Below are positions 1 through 6,661 of a stretch of DNA of 11,564 nucleotides, piece after piece. Both the position numbers and the translations under genes were made by a program. The stretch is from Methanosarcinaceae archaeon (GTDB lineage: Archaea; Halobacteriota; Methanosarcinia; Methanosarcinales; Methanosarcinaceae): positions 8,529-20,092 of the forward strand of contig JAQVBP010000046.1 of the NCBI GenBank assembly GCA_028690255.1, in the 5' to 3' direction. Below the pieces are notes generated by a model. That model had not been told where the DNA came from. It ran no database searches and was given only the letters and a program-made list of their open reading frames with translations. How positions within the stretch are numbered: position 1 is the first letter of the stretch; every line of letters begins with the position of its first letter.

Positions 1-30
1 TCCCGGTTTTGATCCCGGTTTTGATCCCGG
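1..30. repeat. 12-bp in-frame tandem repeat in the rad50 coiled coil
   Basis: TCCCGGTTTTGA occurs at 1-12 and 13-24, and a third, diverging copy begins at 25. On the minus strand it encodes repeated Gly-Ile-Lys-Thr. It may continue beyond the left edge, so its copy number is unknown. Glycine repeats are unusual in a coiled coil and may mark a local break in it. Confidence 0.7.
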
Positions 31-1234
31 CTTTTGCCCTGATCTCGGAACTTTTTTCTTCAAGTTCCAGACTTTTCCTCTGCTTTGCCTCGATCCCGGT
101 TTTTTCGGCCTCGATATCCGTTTTGCACTTTTCGGCAGCTTTTTCGGCCTCTTTTATATCCTTTTCCAGGTCTCCTGCCATCTTTTCCAGGGTATTTTTA
201 TCTTTAAGGACAAGGGCCAGCTCATTTGAAATCCCGTTTAGCTTCTCCCGGGCAAGGGCTTCTTCTTTTTCCTGTCTGAGGAGCAGGGTTTCGACTTCGA
301 GGTCTCCGAATCCGGCTTCCTGTCGGATTACGGAATTTTCATCCTCCAGTTCCCGCCAGGCTTCTTTCTTTTGTCGGATTTCCCGATCCCGTTTTTCTTT
401 TTCCCCGAAGCACTTCCCTTTCTCCTGCCTGGCTTTTTCGGTTTCAGCTTTCAGTTTTCCGATTTCCGCTGCTCTTTCCTTATATTCCGCAAGCCGGTGG
501 TCGAGCTTTTCCTTTTCAGAGGCTGCGGACTCCTTTATCTCTTTAAGTTTTTTAAGTTCCTCGTCGCTCGTTTTAGCTTTTTCCCGGGCAGTATTAAGGG
601 CCTGAACCGGGCCGGTTTCTTCTATATTCTCAATTTCCGCCCGCACGTCCCGGAGGCTGATTTTTGCGTCTCGTTCAAGCCTTCCTATCCCTGTTTTTGC
701 GCTTCTCACCCGTTCCCGGTACTCCTCAAGTTTTCCGAGCTGGAGGAGCTCATCGATCATCCGCTGCCTGTCCTTCGGCTTTGCGTTGATGAGCACATCG
801 ATTTCCCCCTGCCGGATATAGGCACAGTTCTGGTAGGCCTCCTCGTCCATTTTCAGGAGGGAGCAGACCTCCTCATAGGTCCGGCCGGTCTGGTCCACAA
901 GACTTTCCCCGTCCACGTAAAGCACGCACTTTGAGTTCGAGGCGCTTTTGCTATTTTTTGAATGGCGAAAGCCCTGCTCAAGCCGGTAGTCTCTTCCCAT
1001 GTGCTCGAAATCAAGGTCTATTGCCGCCTTTTCCTCGCCCTTGAAGATCATGTCCGCAAGCACGAAGTCCTTTGAGAGGATCTTGCTTCCGAAAAGTCCC
1101 ATGAAACAGGCCTCAAGAAGGCTAGACTTTCCACTCCCGTTTACCCCGGAGATTACGGTTACCCCGTCTTCAAAAGCGATGTCCAGCTTTCTGTAACTCC
1201 GGATATTTTCAACGTGCAGGTTTTTCAGTTTCAT
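1..1234 (-). CDS. rad50: Rad50 ATPase, N-terminal 411 codons (runs off the left edge)
   Basis: Rad50 is the SMC-like ATPase of the Mre11-Rad50 complex, which tethers and processes DNA double-strand breaks. I translated the minus strand from the ATG at 1234-1232; the frame stays open to the window edge with no stop. It starts MKLKNLHVENIRSY. Walker A is GVNGSGKS at residues 30-37, and the Q-loop YIRQGEID begins near residue 139 (Gln142). From about residue 165 the sequence is a long charged coiled coil rich in Glu, Lys, Ala and Leu. The zinc-hook CxxC, returning coil, signature motif and Walker B would lie beyond the left edge; Rad50 is normally about 900-1100 residues, so under half is here. 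Its ATG shares four bases (ATGA) with the mre11 stop, which implies translational coupling. At the edge the coil carries short in-frame GIKT repeats. Identity is very secure. Confidence 0.95.
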   Translation of the reverse strand, partial: MKLKNLHVENIRSYRKLDIAFEDGVTVISGVNGSGKSSLLEACFMGLFGSKILSKDFVLADMIFKGEEKAAIDLDFEHMGRDYRLEQGFRHSKNSKSASNSKCVLYVDGESLVDQTGRTYEEVCSLLKMDEEAYQNCAYIRQGEIDVLINAKPKDRQRMIDELLQLGKLEEYRERVRSAKTGIGRLERDAKISLRDVRAEIENIEETGPVQALNTAREKAKTSDEELKKLKEIKESAASEKEKLDHRLAEYKERAAEIGKLKAETEKARQEKGKCFGEKEKRDREIRQKKEAWRELEDENSVIRQEAGFGDLEVETLLLRQEKEEALAREKLNGISNELALVLKDKNTLEKMAGDLEKDIKEAEKAAEKCKTDIEAEKTGIEAKQRKSLELEEKSSEIRAKAGIKTGIKTG

Positions 1235-3042
1235 AGGTAATCACCAAAGTTGCGTTGCCTGGGGGCTGGAGTCCCGGCTTTTTTCCCTTTTCTTCCCGGC
1301 TCAGGTTCGGTTTTTTCTGTTTTGGTTTTTTCTGTTTTGATTTTTTCGGTTTTTTCGGTTTTTTCCGGCTCTGTTTTTCCTGGGCTTGCTTCTTCCTTTT
1401 TATCCGCTTTTTCCATTTGTTTTCCGGCTTTCGGGATTTCAGGCTGCGCGTTTTCCCACAAACCGGCGGTCTGCCCGGAAAAGAATGATTCGGGGCTTAT
1501 CCCCTTCATCTCCGTTGCGACCCTATTTTCAGCGAATGCTGGATTTTCTGCTTCTTCGGCTGCCGTTTTTTCCTGAATACTCTCTGCCTGTTTCGGGCCG
1601 GGCAGGGTTTTTGTTGCCTGTTTCTCCTGTATCCCCTGCTTCTCCCTCATCTCCCGTATCTTCGGCTCGACCGCCCCGATCACCTCGGCCGCCTCGACCG
1701 GCTCGACCACTTCGACCGGCTCGACCACTTCGACCGGCTCGACCACTTCGACCGGCTCGACCACTTCGACCGGCTCGGAATTTTCCAAAACCCCGCATTC
1801 AAGCTGAAAATCGGGGTCCCCCTTGAAGTCTATCCTTTCTATTAATGCCTTCAGCCGGTTCTCGGTTTCGAAATCAACGTTTGTTTTTGAAACGAGGGGA
1901 CTCCGGACGACTTCATCTATAATCAGGCCCCCGTCCGTAAGGTTCATCTTCTTGATCTCTTCGGCAACCGCCCTATCAGGGTCCGCAAAACTGACCCGGA
2001 CCTCTTCCGGCGGCAGTGCCTCCATTTCCCTGAGGTCCTTTATCCTGGGAACAAGCGCCCCTTTGTTAAGGATATACTCCTCGATTTCACTGAATGAGAG
2101 GGCTGCCTCCACCTCTCCGGAAATTTCCACAAAAACGACCGCATCCTCAAGCTCTTCCCCATACTCGTCAACGGCTGAAAAGATCTGTTCGTAGGGCCTT
2201 TCCTCTTCCTTAAGGAAAGCTCTGATAAAGAGGAATTTCCGGGTCTCGATGTTCCGCCTGCTGATCTCAAGCCCGTGTTCCCCGAGGGTGATTATGTTAT
2301 AGGAACGGGGCTCCCTTTCCGAGGCGCTGTTTCTTTCCGTGCTTCCGGGATAGGTGACCCAGGCTTCTCCCACCTTTATCTTCTCGTACTTGTGGTAGTC
2401 TCCGAGAAGAATTGCGGCCGTCCTGAAAGGCAGGTTTTCTATAACCTCTTCACAGGCCCATTCCCCGTAAGGGAAGGGGTTCATGAGCTGGTGCATGACA
2501 ACAAGGTTCAGGCGGGTTTTCAGGCCTTCTTCCGGCCCCCCGTCCTCTCCTTCTTCAGCCCCTCTTTCCCCTCCGGCTTTTGCTCCGGCTTCTGCCCAGC
2601 CGCCCCCTTCCGGAATTTCAAATCCGCCGTAGTCATAGCTCGGAATTTTCGATTTGGGTACACTGTCTATCCCGTAAATGGCGGCTTCTCCCAGCAGGTA
2701 GGGCTTTTTTCCGAGCCGGAGGCAAAGCCCCATTTTCTCAAAGAGGTCCAGCCACTGCATATTCTGCTTGCTCTCGTGGTTCCCTACAATCCCGAGCAGG
2801 GGAATTCCCGCGGCCCTGAGGGGAGTGATTATGCTTATCGCCTCAAGCACGTCTTCAAGGGTCGGGGTCCTGGAATCAAAAAAGTCGCCTGCGTGTACGA
2901 CAGCGTCCACCTGCATATCGATCGCGTCTCTGACAACGGCCTCGAAGGCCTTAAAAAAGTCCTGTCTCCTCACGTCGCTGTGGTACTGCCGGTACCCGAG
3001 GTGGGTATCTGCGGTATGGAGTATCCTTATTTCCCGGGTCAT
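1231..3042 (-). CDS. mre11: Mre11 double-strand-break repair nuclease with extended low-complexity tail
   Basis: Mre11 is the Mn-dependent exo/endonuclease partner of Rad50. All metallophosphoesterase motifs are visible in the 603-residue product: DTHLG with Asp12 and His14, AGDFFDS with Asp53, GNHE at 87-90, VMHQ with His184, and GDYH at 214-217, followed by YPGSTER near 231. Between the third and fourth motifs, residues 145-177 form an insert rich in Gly, Glu and Ala that I would not expect in this core. After the capping domain (to about residue 400) comes a long low-complexity tail with EPVEVV repeats near 423-449 and Lys/Glu/Thr runs, ending in QRNFGDYL. The ATG at 3042 has no clear Shine-Dalgarno site, but a TATA-like box lies 26 bases upstream, so the mRNA may be almost leaderless. 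The stop TGA overlaps the rad50 ATG. Identity is very secure; the tail's role is unknown. Confidence 0.96.
   Translation of the reverse strand: MTREIRILHTADTHLGYRQYHSDVRRQDFFKAFEAVVRDAIDMQVDAVVHAGDFFDSRTPTLEDVLEAISIITPLRAAGIPLLGIVGNHESKQNMQWLDLFEKMGLCLRLGKKPYLLGEAAIYGIDSVPKSKIPSYDYGGFEIPEGGGWAEAGAKAGGERGAEEGEDGGPEEGLKTRLNLVVMHQLMNPFPYGEWACEEVIENLPFRTAAILLGDYHKYEKIKVGEAWVTYPGSTERNSASEREPRSYNIITLGEHGLEISRRNIETRKFLFIRAFLKEEERPYEQIFSAVDEYGEELEDAVVFVEISGEVEAALSFSEIEEYILNKGALVPRIKDLREMEALPPEEVRVSFADPDRAVAEEIKKMNLTDGGLIIDEVVRSPLVSKTNVDFETENRLKALIERIDFKGDPDFQLECGVLENSEPVEVVEPVEVVEPVEVVEPVEVVEPVEAAEVIGAVEPKIREMREKQGIQEKQATKTLPGPKQAESIQEKTAAEEAENPAFAENRVATEMKGISPESFFSGQTAGLWENAQPEIPKAGKQMEKADKKEEASPGKTEPEKTEKTEKIKTEKTKTEKTEPEPGRKGKKAGTPAPRQRNFGDYL
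1309..1370. repeat. T-rich low-complexity run coding the Lys/Glu/Thr tail of Mre11
   Basis: The plus strand shows repeated GGTTTTTTC and CTGTTTTG words. They read on the minus strand as alternating Glu-Lys-Thr codons in the C-terminal tail of Mre11. The degenerate period suggests growth by replication slippage. It is coding and in frame. Confidence 0.65.
1696..1776. repeat. 18-bp tandem repeat, four exact copies plus a half copy, inside mre11
   Basis: GACCACTTCGACCGGCTC repeats exactly at 1705-1722, 1723-1740, 1741-1758 and 1759-1776. A half unit, GACCGGCTC, precedes it at 1696-1704. On the minus strand each unit adds Glu-Pro-Val-Glu-Val-Val, about residues 423-449 of Mre11. The identical copies indicate recent slippage or expansion, and the unit length keeps the frame. 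Confidence 0.95.
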
Positions 3043-3067
3043 GGTATCGTCTGGTCATCTGTTTAAA

Positions 3068-3076
3068 TATTTATAT
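3068..3076 (-). promoter_or_regulatory. Candidate TATA box of the mre11-rad50 operon
   Basis: Read on the minus strand this is ATATAAATA, within a longer AT run. It lies 26 bases upstream of the mre11 ATG at 3042. Archaeal transcription usually starts about 25 bases after the TATA box, so transcription would begin at or just before the start codon. This fits the absence of a Shine-Dalgarno site. Confidence 0.5.
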
Positions 3077-3567
3077 CATATGAATTTCCGTAGTTGTATT
3101 TAAGGGGTTTCCACCGGGTTCAGGGGAAATAAATAATATTATATAACCTAACTGTTTTTATAAATTGATACTATGGTCTTAAGGTCCCTGATTATGAGTC
3201 TTTAATGCTTCCCCTTTTGATATTAGCCGGAGATCAACAGGAACATCTAATTCGTGATGCTCGTGAAGAGCTGGCAGAGACGACAGTGTGCCGATTTTTC
3301 TGTGAAATCACAAATCTCAAGAAATTATTGGATAATAAATTCCATATCGGGATAACAAATCTATACACAGTACGCAAAAACCTGGCTTCGAATTGACAGT
3401 AAATTCTCGATATTGCCTCTTTAAATCGAAAAAAATTGGTCATTCCCGGTAATAATTGTCGAGCAGCCTGGTTAGGGTGGGATGGGGTTGCACACAATTT
3501 AATCTCTTTTATATTATCTTTTTAATATGCTTCTTGATTATTTAGCAATGTTTATGTACTATTATAT

Positions 3568-3576
3568 TTTATATAT
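3568..3576 (+). promoter_or_regulatory. Candidate TATA box for the transporter operon
   Basis: TTTATATAT lies about 150 bases upstream of the small open frame at 3729 and 330 bases upstream of the permease. Transcription would start near 3600, leaving a long leader that includes the inverted repeat at 3648-3678. Other AT-rich words between 3625 and 3715 could serve instead, so this choice is weak. ATTTCGTA occurs twice nearby, at about 3575 and 3603. Confidence 0.3.
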
Positions 3577-3647
3577 TTCGTACTAATACATACTTAATTT
3601 TTATTTCGTATGCATTTTTATGAACTTTATACCAATTTATACGTGTG

Positions 3648-3678
3648 CCTGGATTTCATACTATTTTATGGTTCCAGG
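3648..3678. promoter_or_regulatory. Imperfect inverted repeat upstream of the transporter operon
   Basis: The outer arms CCTGGA (3648-3653) and TCCAGG (3673-3678) are perfectly complementary. The inner arms CATA (3657-3660) and TATG (3667-3670) also pair across the loop CTATTT, leaving a 3/2-base internal mismatch. It could be an operator for a metal-responsive repressor or a stem in the mRNA leader. The sequence alone does not decide which, and I do not recognise it as a known operator. Confidence 0.35.
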
Positions 3679-3728
3679 GTCATGAAACTTCATATTGCGG
3701 ATTTGACATTTAATATTTGGAGATTTAT

Positions 3729-3881
3729 ATGAAACAATGGAAACTGCTGAATTCTATGTACTTTGGATCTCTTACTTTCTGCCTATCCTGCCTGTATCGG
3801 CGGGGAATAACGGCTTTAGACCCAGTGTTTTTGATACGCCCGAAAAAGAGCTACATGGTGCTTGATGAAAAGGATGCATAA
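3729..3881 (+). CDS. Small hypothetical protein (50 aa) ahead of the permease
   Basis: I do not recognise this protein. An ATG at 3729 is preceded by GGAG at 3719-3722 with a six-base spacer, a good archaeal ribosome site. The frame runs 50 codons to a TAA that ends 14 bases before the permease ATG. The product begins MKQWKLLNSMYFGS, contains the cysteine pair CLSC near residues 18-21 in a short hydrophobic stretch, and ends in charged residues (VLDEKDA). Position and spacing suggest the first gene of the transporter operon, a leader peptide, or the remnant of a longer gene. Codon choice looks ordinary. Nothing else supports function, so confidence is moderate. Confidence 0.45.
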   Translation: MKQWKLLNSMYFGSLTFCLSCLYRRGITALDPVFLIRPKKSYMVLDEKDA

Positions 3882-3895
3882 GAAGGGCGTATTAT

Positions 3896-4978
3896 ATGAG
3901 TGAATGGTTTCAAAGTCTGTATGTCCTGAGAAAGATGGGATATGATGATATCGAGGGGTTCTCAGAGGGCAGGAAGGTTATCATTCTCATCTCCATGTTT
4001 GCTATTCTTTTTCTTACCTCCGCCGTCGCCATTGTGATGGGTGACTACAAAATCTCAATATTTGATGTGTATTTGACGCTTCTGGCTCACTTTACCCCGT
4101 TCTACGAAGTCTCCGATATCAGTAGCCTGCATAATACCATCGTCTGGAATATCCGGTTTCCCCGGATCATTCTTGCCGTCTGTGTAGGCGTCGCGCTTTC
4201 CATTGCCGGTGCCGTGTACCAGGGCGTATTCAGGAATCCTCTCGTTGAGCCGTATATCCTCGGTACATCATCGGGTGCAGCTTTCGGTGCAGCTCTGGGC
4301 ATTGTATTCCCTACAATTTTCCCTTCCATCCAGGTCCCGGCATTTATTTTCGGTTCGCTGGCTGTGGCGGCCGCATACATGCTCGCCCGTGTCCGGGGTG
4401 AGACACCTATCGTGACGCTGATCCTTGCAGGCGTGATCATCGGTTCAATCTTTTCGGCATTTGTCTCGATCCTGAAGTATACTGCTACGGACACTGCCCT
4501 GAGGGAGATCGTCTTCTGGCTTATGGGAGGATTTTACTATGCAACCTGGGACGATGTCATCACCATCGGGCCGGTCGTTCTCATCTCCTTCTTCATCCTT
4601 TGGGGACTTGGCTGGAAGTTGAACGTCCTCTCGATGGGCGACGAGGAGGCAAGGGGACTTGGGGTGAATCCGGAGAAATACAAATTCATTGTTATTTCGC
4701 TTGCCACGCTGATCACGGCTTTTGCAGTTTCGCTGGTCGGCATCATCGCCTGGGTAGGCCTGATGATGCCCCATGCCGCGAGAATGGTCCTCGGGCCCGA
4801 CAACCGGTTTGTTATCCCTTCTGCCGCCATGATGGGGGCGTTATATCTGATTGTCTGCGACACTCTTGCGCGGACGCTCACAACCTCCGAGATACCGGTC
4901 GGTATTATCACCTCAATTCTCGGTGCGCCCTATCTCTGCTACCTGCTCCGCCAAAAAGGCAGGGTAATTTTCGGGTGA
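3896..4978 (+). CDS. FecCD/BtuC-family ABC transporter permease
   Basis: This is the membrane subunit of a metal-chelate importer of the type that takes up ferric siderophores, heme or cobamides; such permeases act as homodimers. The 360-residue product matches the usual family length (about 330-360) plus a short hydrophilic N-terminus. A first hydrophobic segment is at about 28-48. The family block from RIILAVCVGVALSIAGAVYQ through RNPLVEPYILGTSSGAAFG spans about 91-132. The coupling segment contacting the ATPase, GDEEARGLGVNPEKY, is near 247-261, and VGLMMPHAAR follows near 288-297. Several further hydrophobic helices give the expected multi-span topology. It is the only permease here, so all the binding proteins downstream presumably dock to it. 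The GGTGAT covering its last codons serves the ATPase gene. Substrate cannot be deduced. Confidence 0.93.
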   Translation: MSEWFQSLYVLRKMGYDDIEGFSEGRKVIILISMFAILFLTSAVAIVMGDYKISIFDVYLTLLAHFTPFYEVSDISSLHNTIVWNIRFPRIILAVCVGVALSIAGAVYQGVFRNPLVEPYILGTSSGAAFGAALGIVFPTIFPSIQVPAFIFGSLAVAAAYMLARVRGETPIVTLILAGVIIGSIFSAFVSILKYTATDTALREIVFWLMGGFYYATWDDVITIGPVVLISFFILWGLGWKLNVLSMGDEEARGLGVNPEKYKFIVISLATLITAFAVSLVGIIAWVGLMMPHAARMVLGPDNRFVIPSAAMMGALYLIVCDTLARTLTTSEIPVGIITSILGAPYLCYLLRQKGRVIFG

Positions 4979-4979
4979 T
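4974..4979 (+). promoter_or_regulatory. Ribosome site that sets the ATPase start
   Basis: GGTGAT overlaps the permease stop codon and lies four bases before the ATG at 4984. It matches the archaeal anti-SD. This favours ATG 4984 over the in-frame GTG at 4975 and over starts further upstream inside the permease gene. Confidence 0.6.
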
Positions 4980-4983
4980 AAAG

Positions 4984-5820
4984 ATGCTCAAAGTACGTAA
5001 TATTCATTTCAATTACGGTTCCACTCCAGTGCTCAGAGACATTTCGTTTGAAGTCGATGAAGGAACTCTCTGCGGCCTTTTCGGGCCAAACGGTTCGGGA
5101 AAGACGACGCTGTTCAAGTGCTGTCTGAAGTTCTTAAAGGCTCACAGGGGGTCGGTAAGAATGAACGGGACGGACATATCGGGTCTTAGAATCGAGGATA
5201 TGGCTAAACTGGTCTCTTACGTCCCACAGGAGCATAAACCACCGTTTCCCTACCTGGTCCGTGAAGTTGTCCTGATGGGGAGAACGCCCCATCTCGGAGG
5301 ATTCTTCGGTGTCAGCCGGAAGGATAAGAAGATTGCCCTCGATGCGCTGGATATGGTCGGCATCACGGAACTTGCCGACCGTCCTTACAGCCAGCTCTCC
5401 GGAGGGCAGCGGCAAATGGTGCTGATGGCGCGGGCTATAGCCCAGGAGACTCCGCTCATGTTCCTCGACGAACCCACATCGGCCCTCGATTTCTCTAACC
5501 AGATCCGAATATGGAAAATTATGCAAATGATTGCCGAGGAGGGGGTGACCATTCTTGCCTGCAGCCATGATCCAAATCATGTTGCCTGGTTCTGTGACAA
5601 GGTCGTTGTAATGAACGGGAACGGCATCGCTGCTGAGGGTGCACCCTCGGAGGTCATCTCCGAGGAGACTCTCAGGGAGATTTATGGAGATATCTGTTCG
5701 GTCAGGGCAGTGGATGGCGTCAGGATGGTCATGCCTAGATGGATCATGGATAAAACATATGGTGGTATCGGCAGTCTGACACCTGAAGCCAGTGCCGGGA
5801 TGGGGATGACCTATGATTAA
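4984..5820 (+). CDS. ABC transporter ATP-binding protein of the metal-chelate importer
   Basis: This is the cytoplasmic ATPase that powers the permease encoded just upstream (FecE/BtuD/HmuV-like). From ATG 4984 the product is 278 residues. It shows Walker A GPNGSGKTT at 34-42, a Q-loop at Gln82 (YVPQEHKPP), the signature LSGGQRQ at 138-144, Walker B LMFLDEPTSALD at 158-169 and the H-loop His195 in CSHDPNH, so all catalytic elements are intact. An unassigned tail after about residue 240 ends in GMGMTYD. The frame is open upstream into the permease gene, but the ribosome site and the start of family similarity point to 4984. Its last codons overlap the next gene's start by eight bases, implying coupled translation. 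Family assignment is secure; substrate is unknown. Confidence 0.94.
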   Translation: MLKVRNIHFNYGSTPVLRDISFEVDEGTLCGLFGPNGSGKTTLFKCCLKFLKAHRGSVRMNGTDISGLRIEDMAKLVSYVPQEHKPPFPYLVREVVLMGRTPHLGGFFGVSRKDKKIALDALDMVGITELADRPYSQLSGGQRQMVLMARAIAQETPLMFLDEPTSALDFSNQIRIWKIMQMIAEEGVTILACSHDPNHVAWFCDKVVVMNGNGIAAEGAPSEVISEETLREIYGDICSVRAVDGVRMVMPRWIMDKTYGGIGSLTPEASAGMGMTYD

Positions 5821-6661
5821 TGGGACGGAAATTGACTGGAATGTTGTTTGGAAGAAACGCTATGAGGAGAATATGCAATGCCGCAGCCGCGGTGAATGTG
5901 CTTCGATCTGGGAATCGCGGGAAAAAGCGCGTGCCTTCCTGAATCAATCACGGGAAGACTCACACAGGATCCAACACATGATCGATAGCCTGCCGGTAGA
6001 GCCCGGCTCACGGGTTCTTGACATCGGAGCCGGGCCGGGGACCCTGGCGGTTCCGCTGGCAGGGGTCGCCGCTCACGTCACCGCCGTAGAGCCGGCGGCT
6101 GGAATGGCAGAGGTGATGGCTGAGTATGCTGAAGAAGAAGGGGTCTCTAACCTTAAGATCGTGCGAAAACGCTGGGAAGAACTTGATCCGGAAACGGATC
6201 TCGAAGGGCGGTATGACCTTGTAGTTGCTTCATATTCCCTCGGGATGCCGGATATCGGGGAAGCGGTTGAGGCTATGTGCAAAGTGTCCTCGAAGTGGGT
6301 TTATCTCTTCTGGTTTGCAGGTACGACAAGCTGGGAGCAGGCGATGATTGATCTCTGGCCGAAGCTGCACGGAAAGGAGTACAGGAGGGGGCCGAAGGCA
6401 GACGTCCTCTTCAATGTCCTCTATTCCATGGGGATTTGCCCAAACGTAGAGACCTCAAAAATGGAACATGTCCGCAGATTCCCGGACCTTGAAGCAGCAG
6501 TTACCGAGTTCGGGGAGCAGTACGGGGTAAACAATACTGAACAGGAAGCCCTCTTGCGTGAGCATCTAGGCGGCGTTCTCTCCGAAAACGGAGGCGATCT
6601 TCTGCTCTCGGGGATGACGACCCGGGTGAAGCTCTGGTGGGAGGTGAACGGATGGCGGTGA
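5813..6661 (+). CDS. Class I SAM-dependent methyltransferase (MT1)
   Basis: A Rossmann-fold methyltransferase is suggested by motif I, VLDIGAGPG at residues 68-76, and motif II, HVTAVEP, with the SAM-ribose acidic residue at Glu93. A later block reads DLVVASYSLGM. The 282-residue protein begins with IDWN, followed by a Cys-x5-Cys motif (Cys23, Cys29) running into ASIWES, all shared with the paralogue at 9138. The long C-terminal region (KWVYLFWF, LWPKLHGK, VLFNVLYSMGI) is also shared and is not part of the generic fold, so it probably forms the acceptor site. The gene overlaps the ATPase by eight bases and SBP1 by ten, so it is tightly bound into the transporter operon. Methylation of an imported chelate, its ligand or a metallophore is plausible but inferred. 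The DNA is distinctly GC-rich: 45 of 60 bases at 6001-6060. Confidence 0.88.
   Translation: MINGTEIDWNVVWKKRYEENMQCRSRGECASIWESREKARAFLNQSREDSHRIQHMIDSLPVEPGSRVLDIGAGPGTLAVPLAGVAAHVTAVEPAAGMAEVMAEYAEEEGVSNLKIVRKRWEELDPETDLEGRYDLVVASYSLGMPDIGEAVEAMCKVSSKWVYLFWFAGTTSWEQAMIDLWPKLHGKEYRRGPKADVLFNVLYSMGICPNVETSKMEHVRRFPDLEAAVTEFGEQYGVNNTEQEALLREHLGGVLSENGGDLLLSGMTTRVKLWWEVNGWR
6640..6647 (+). promoter_or_regulatory. Strong Shine-Dalgarno that sets the SBP1 start
   Basis: GGAGGTGA lies inside the end of MT1, four bases before the ATG at 6652. This near-perfect site selects ATG 6652 over the upstream in-frame GTG at 6637. Confidence 0.75.

Larger units (their letters stand above)
3080..3728. other. 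AT-rich spacer with no gene I can support
   Basis: This stretch separates the divergent mre11-rad50 and transporter units. Bases 3205-3497 are less AT-rich and contain open frames on both strands (63 and 87 codons), but neither has a recognisable protein sequence or a good ribosome site. On the minus strand near 3425-3480 a third frame reads PTLTRLLDNYYRE and then stops; it could be the C-terminus of a decayed gene or mobile element, which I cannot confirm. From about 3500 to 3720 the DNA is very AT-rich with several TATA-like words, including TTTATATAT at 3568-3576. No tRNA, CRISPR or insertion-sequence ends were found. Confidence 0.6.

Noticed and set aside
9..934. Long plus-strand open frames (198 and 187 codons)
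   Set aside because: They lie antisense to rad50, whose minus-strand frame is intact with Walker A and Q-loop. Their Ser/Phe-rich sequence is the complement of Glu/Lys-rich coiled-coil codons.
1696..1776. CRISPR-like or satellite-like repeat array
   Set aside because: The units abut with no spacers and stay in frame in mre11, so this is a coding tandem repeat.
1250..1826. Several overlapping frames on both strands, including Arg/Gly/Ala- and Arg/Pro-rich ones
   Set aside because: They are other-frame readings of the 18-bp repeat and the low-complexity mre11 tail.
2275..3066. 263-codon plus-strand frame
   Set aside because: It is antisense to the Mre11 nuclease domain and has no recognisable protein features.
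3293..3316. Small palindrome around TGTGAAATCACA
   Set aside because: The stem is short and bulged and has no nearby gene start or promoter to give it meaning.
3425..3480. Minus-strand reading PTLTRLLDNYYRE followed by a stop, possible transposase remnant
   Set aside because: Only about 23 codons are open and no terminal inverted repeats or target duplications were found. The evidence is too thin for a mobile-element call.
3205..3497. 63-codon plus-strand and 87-codon minus-strand frames in the spacer
   Set aside because: They overlap each other, lack ribosome sites and resemble nothing I know. They are described in the spacer entry but not called as genes.
4600..4983. N-terminal extension of the ATPase into the permease gene
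   Set aside because: The frame is open, but the extra residues resemble no ABC ATPase, and GGTGAT directly upstream of ATG 4984 sets the start.
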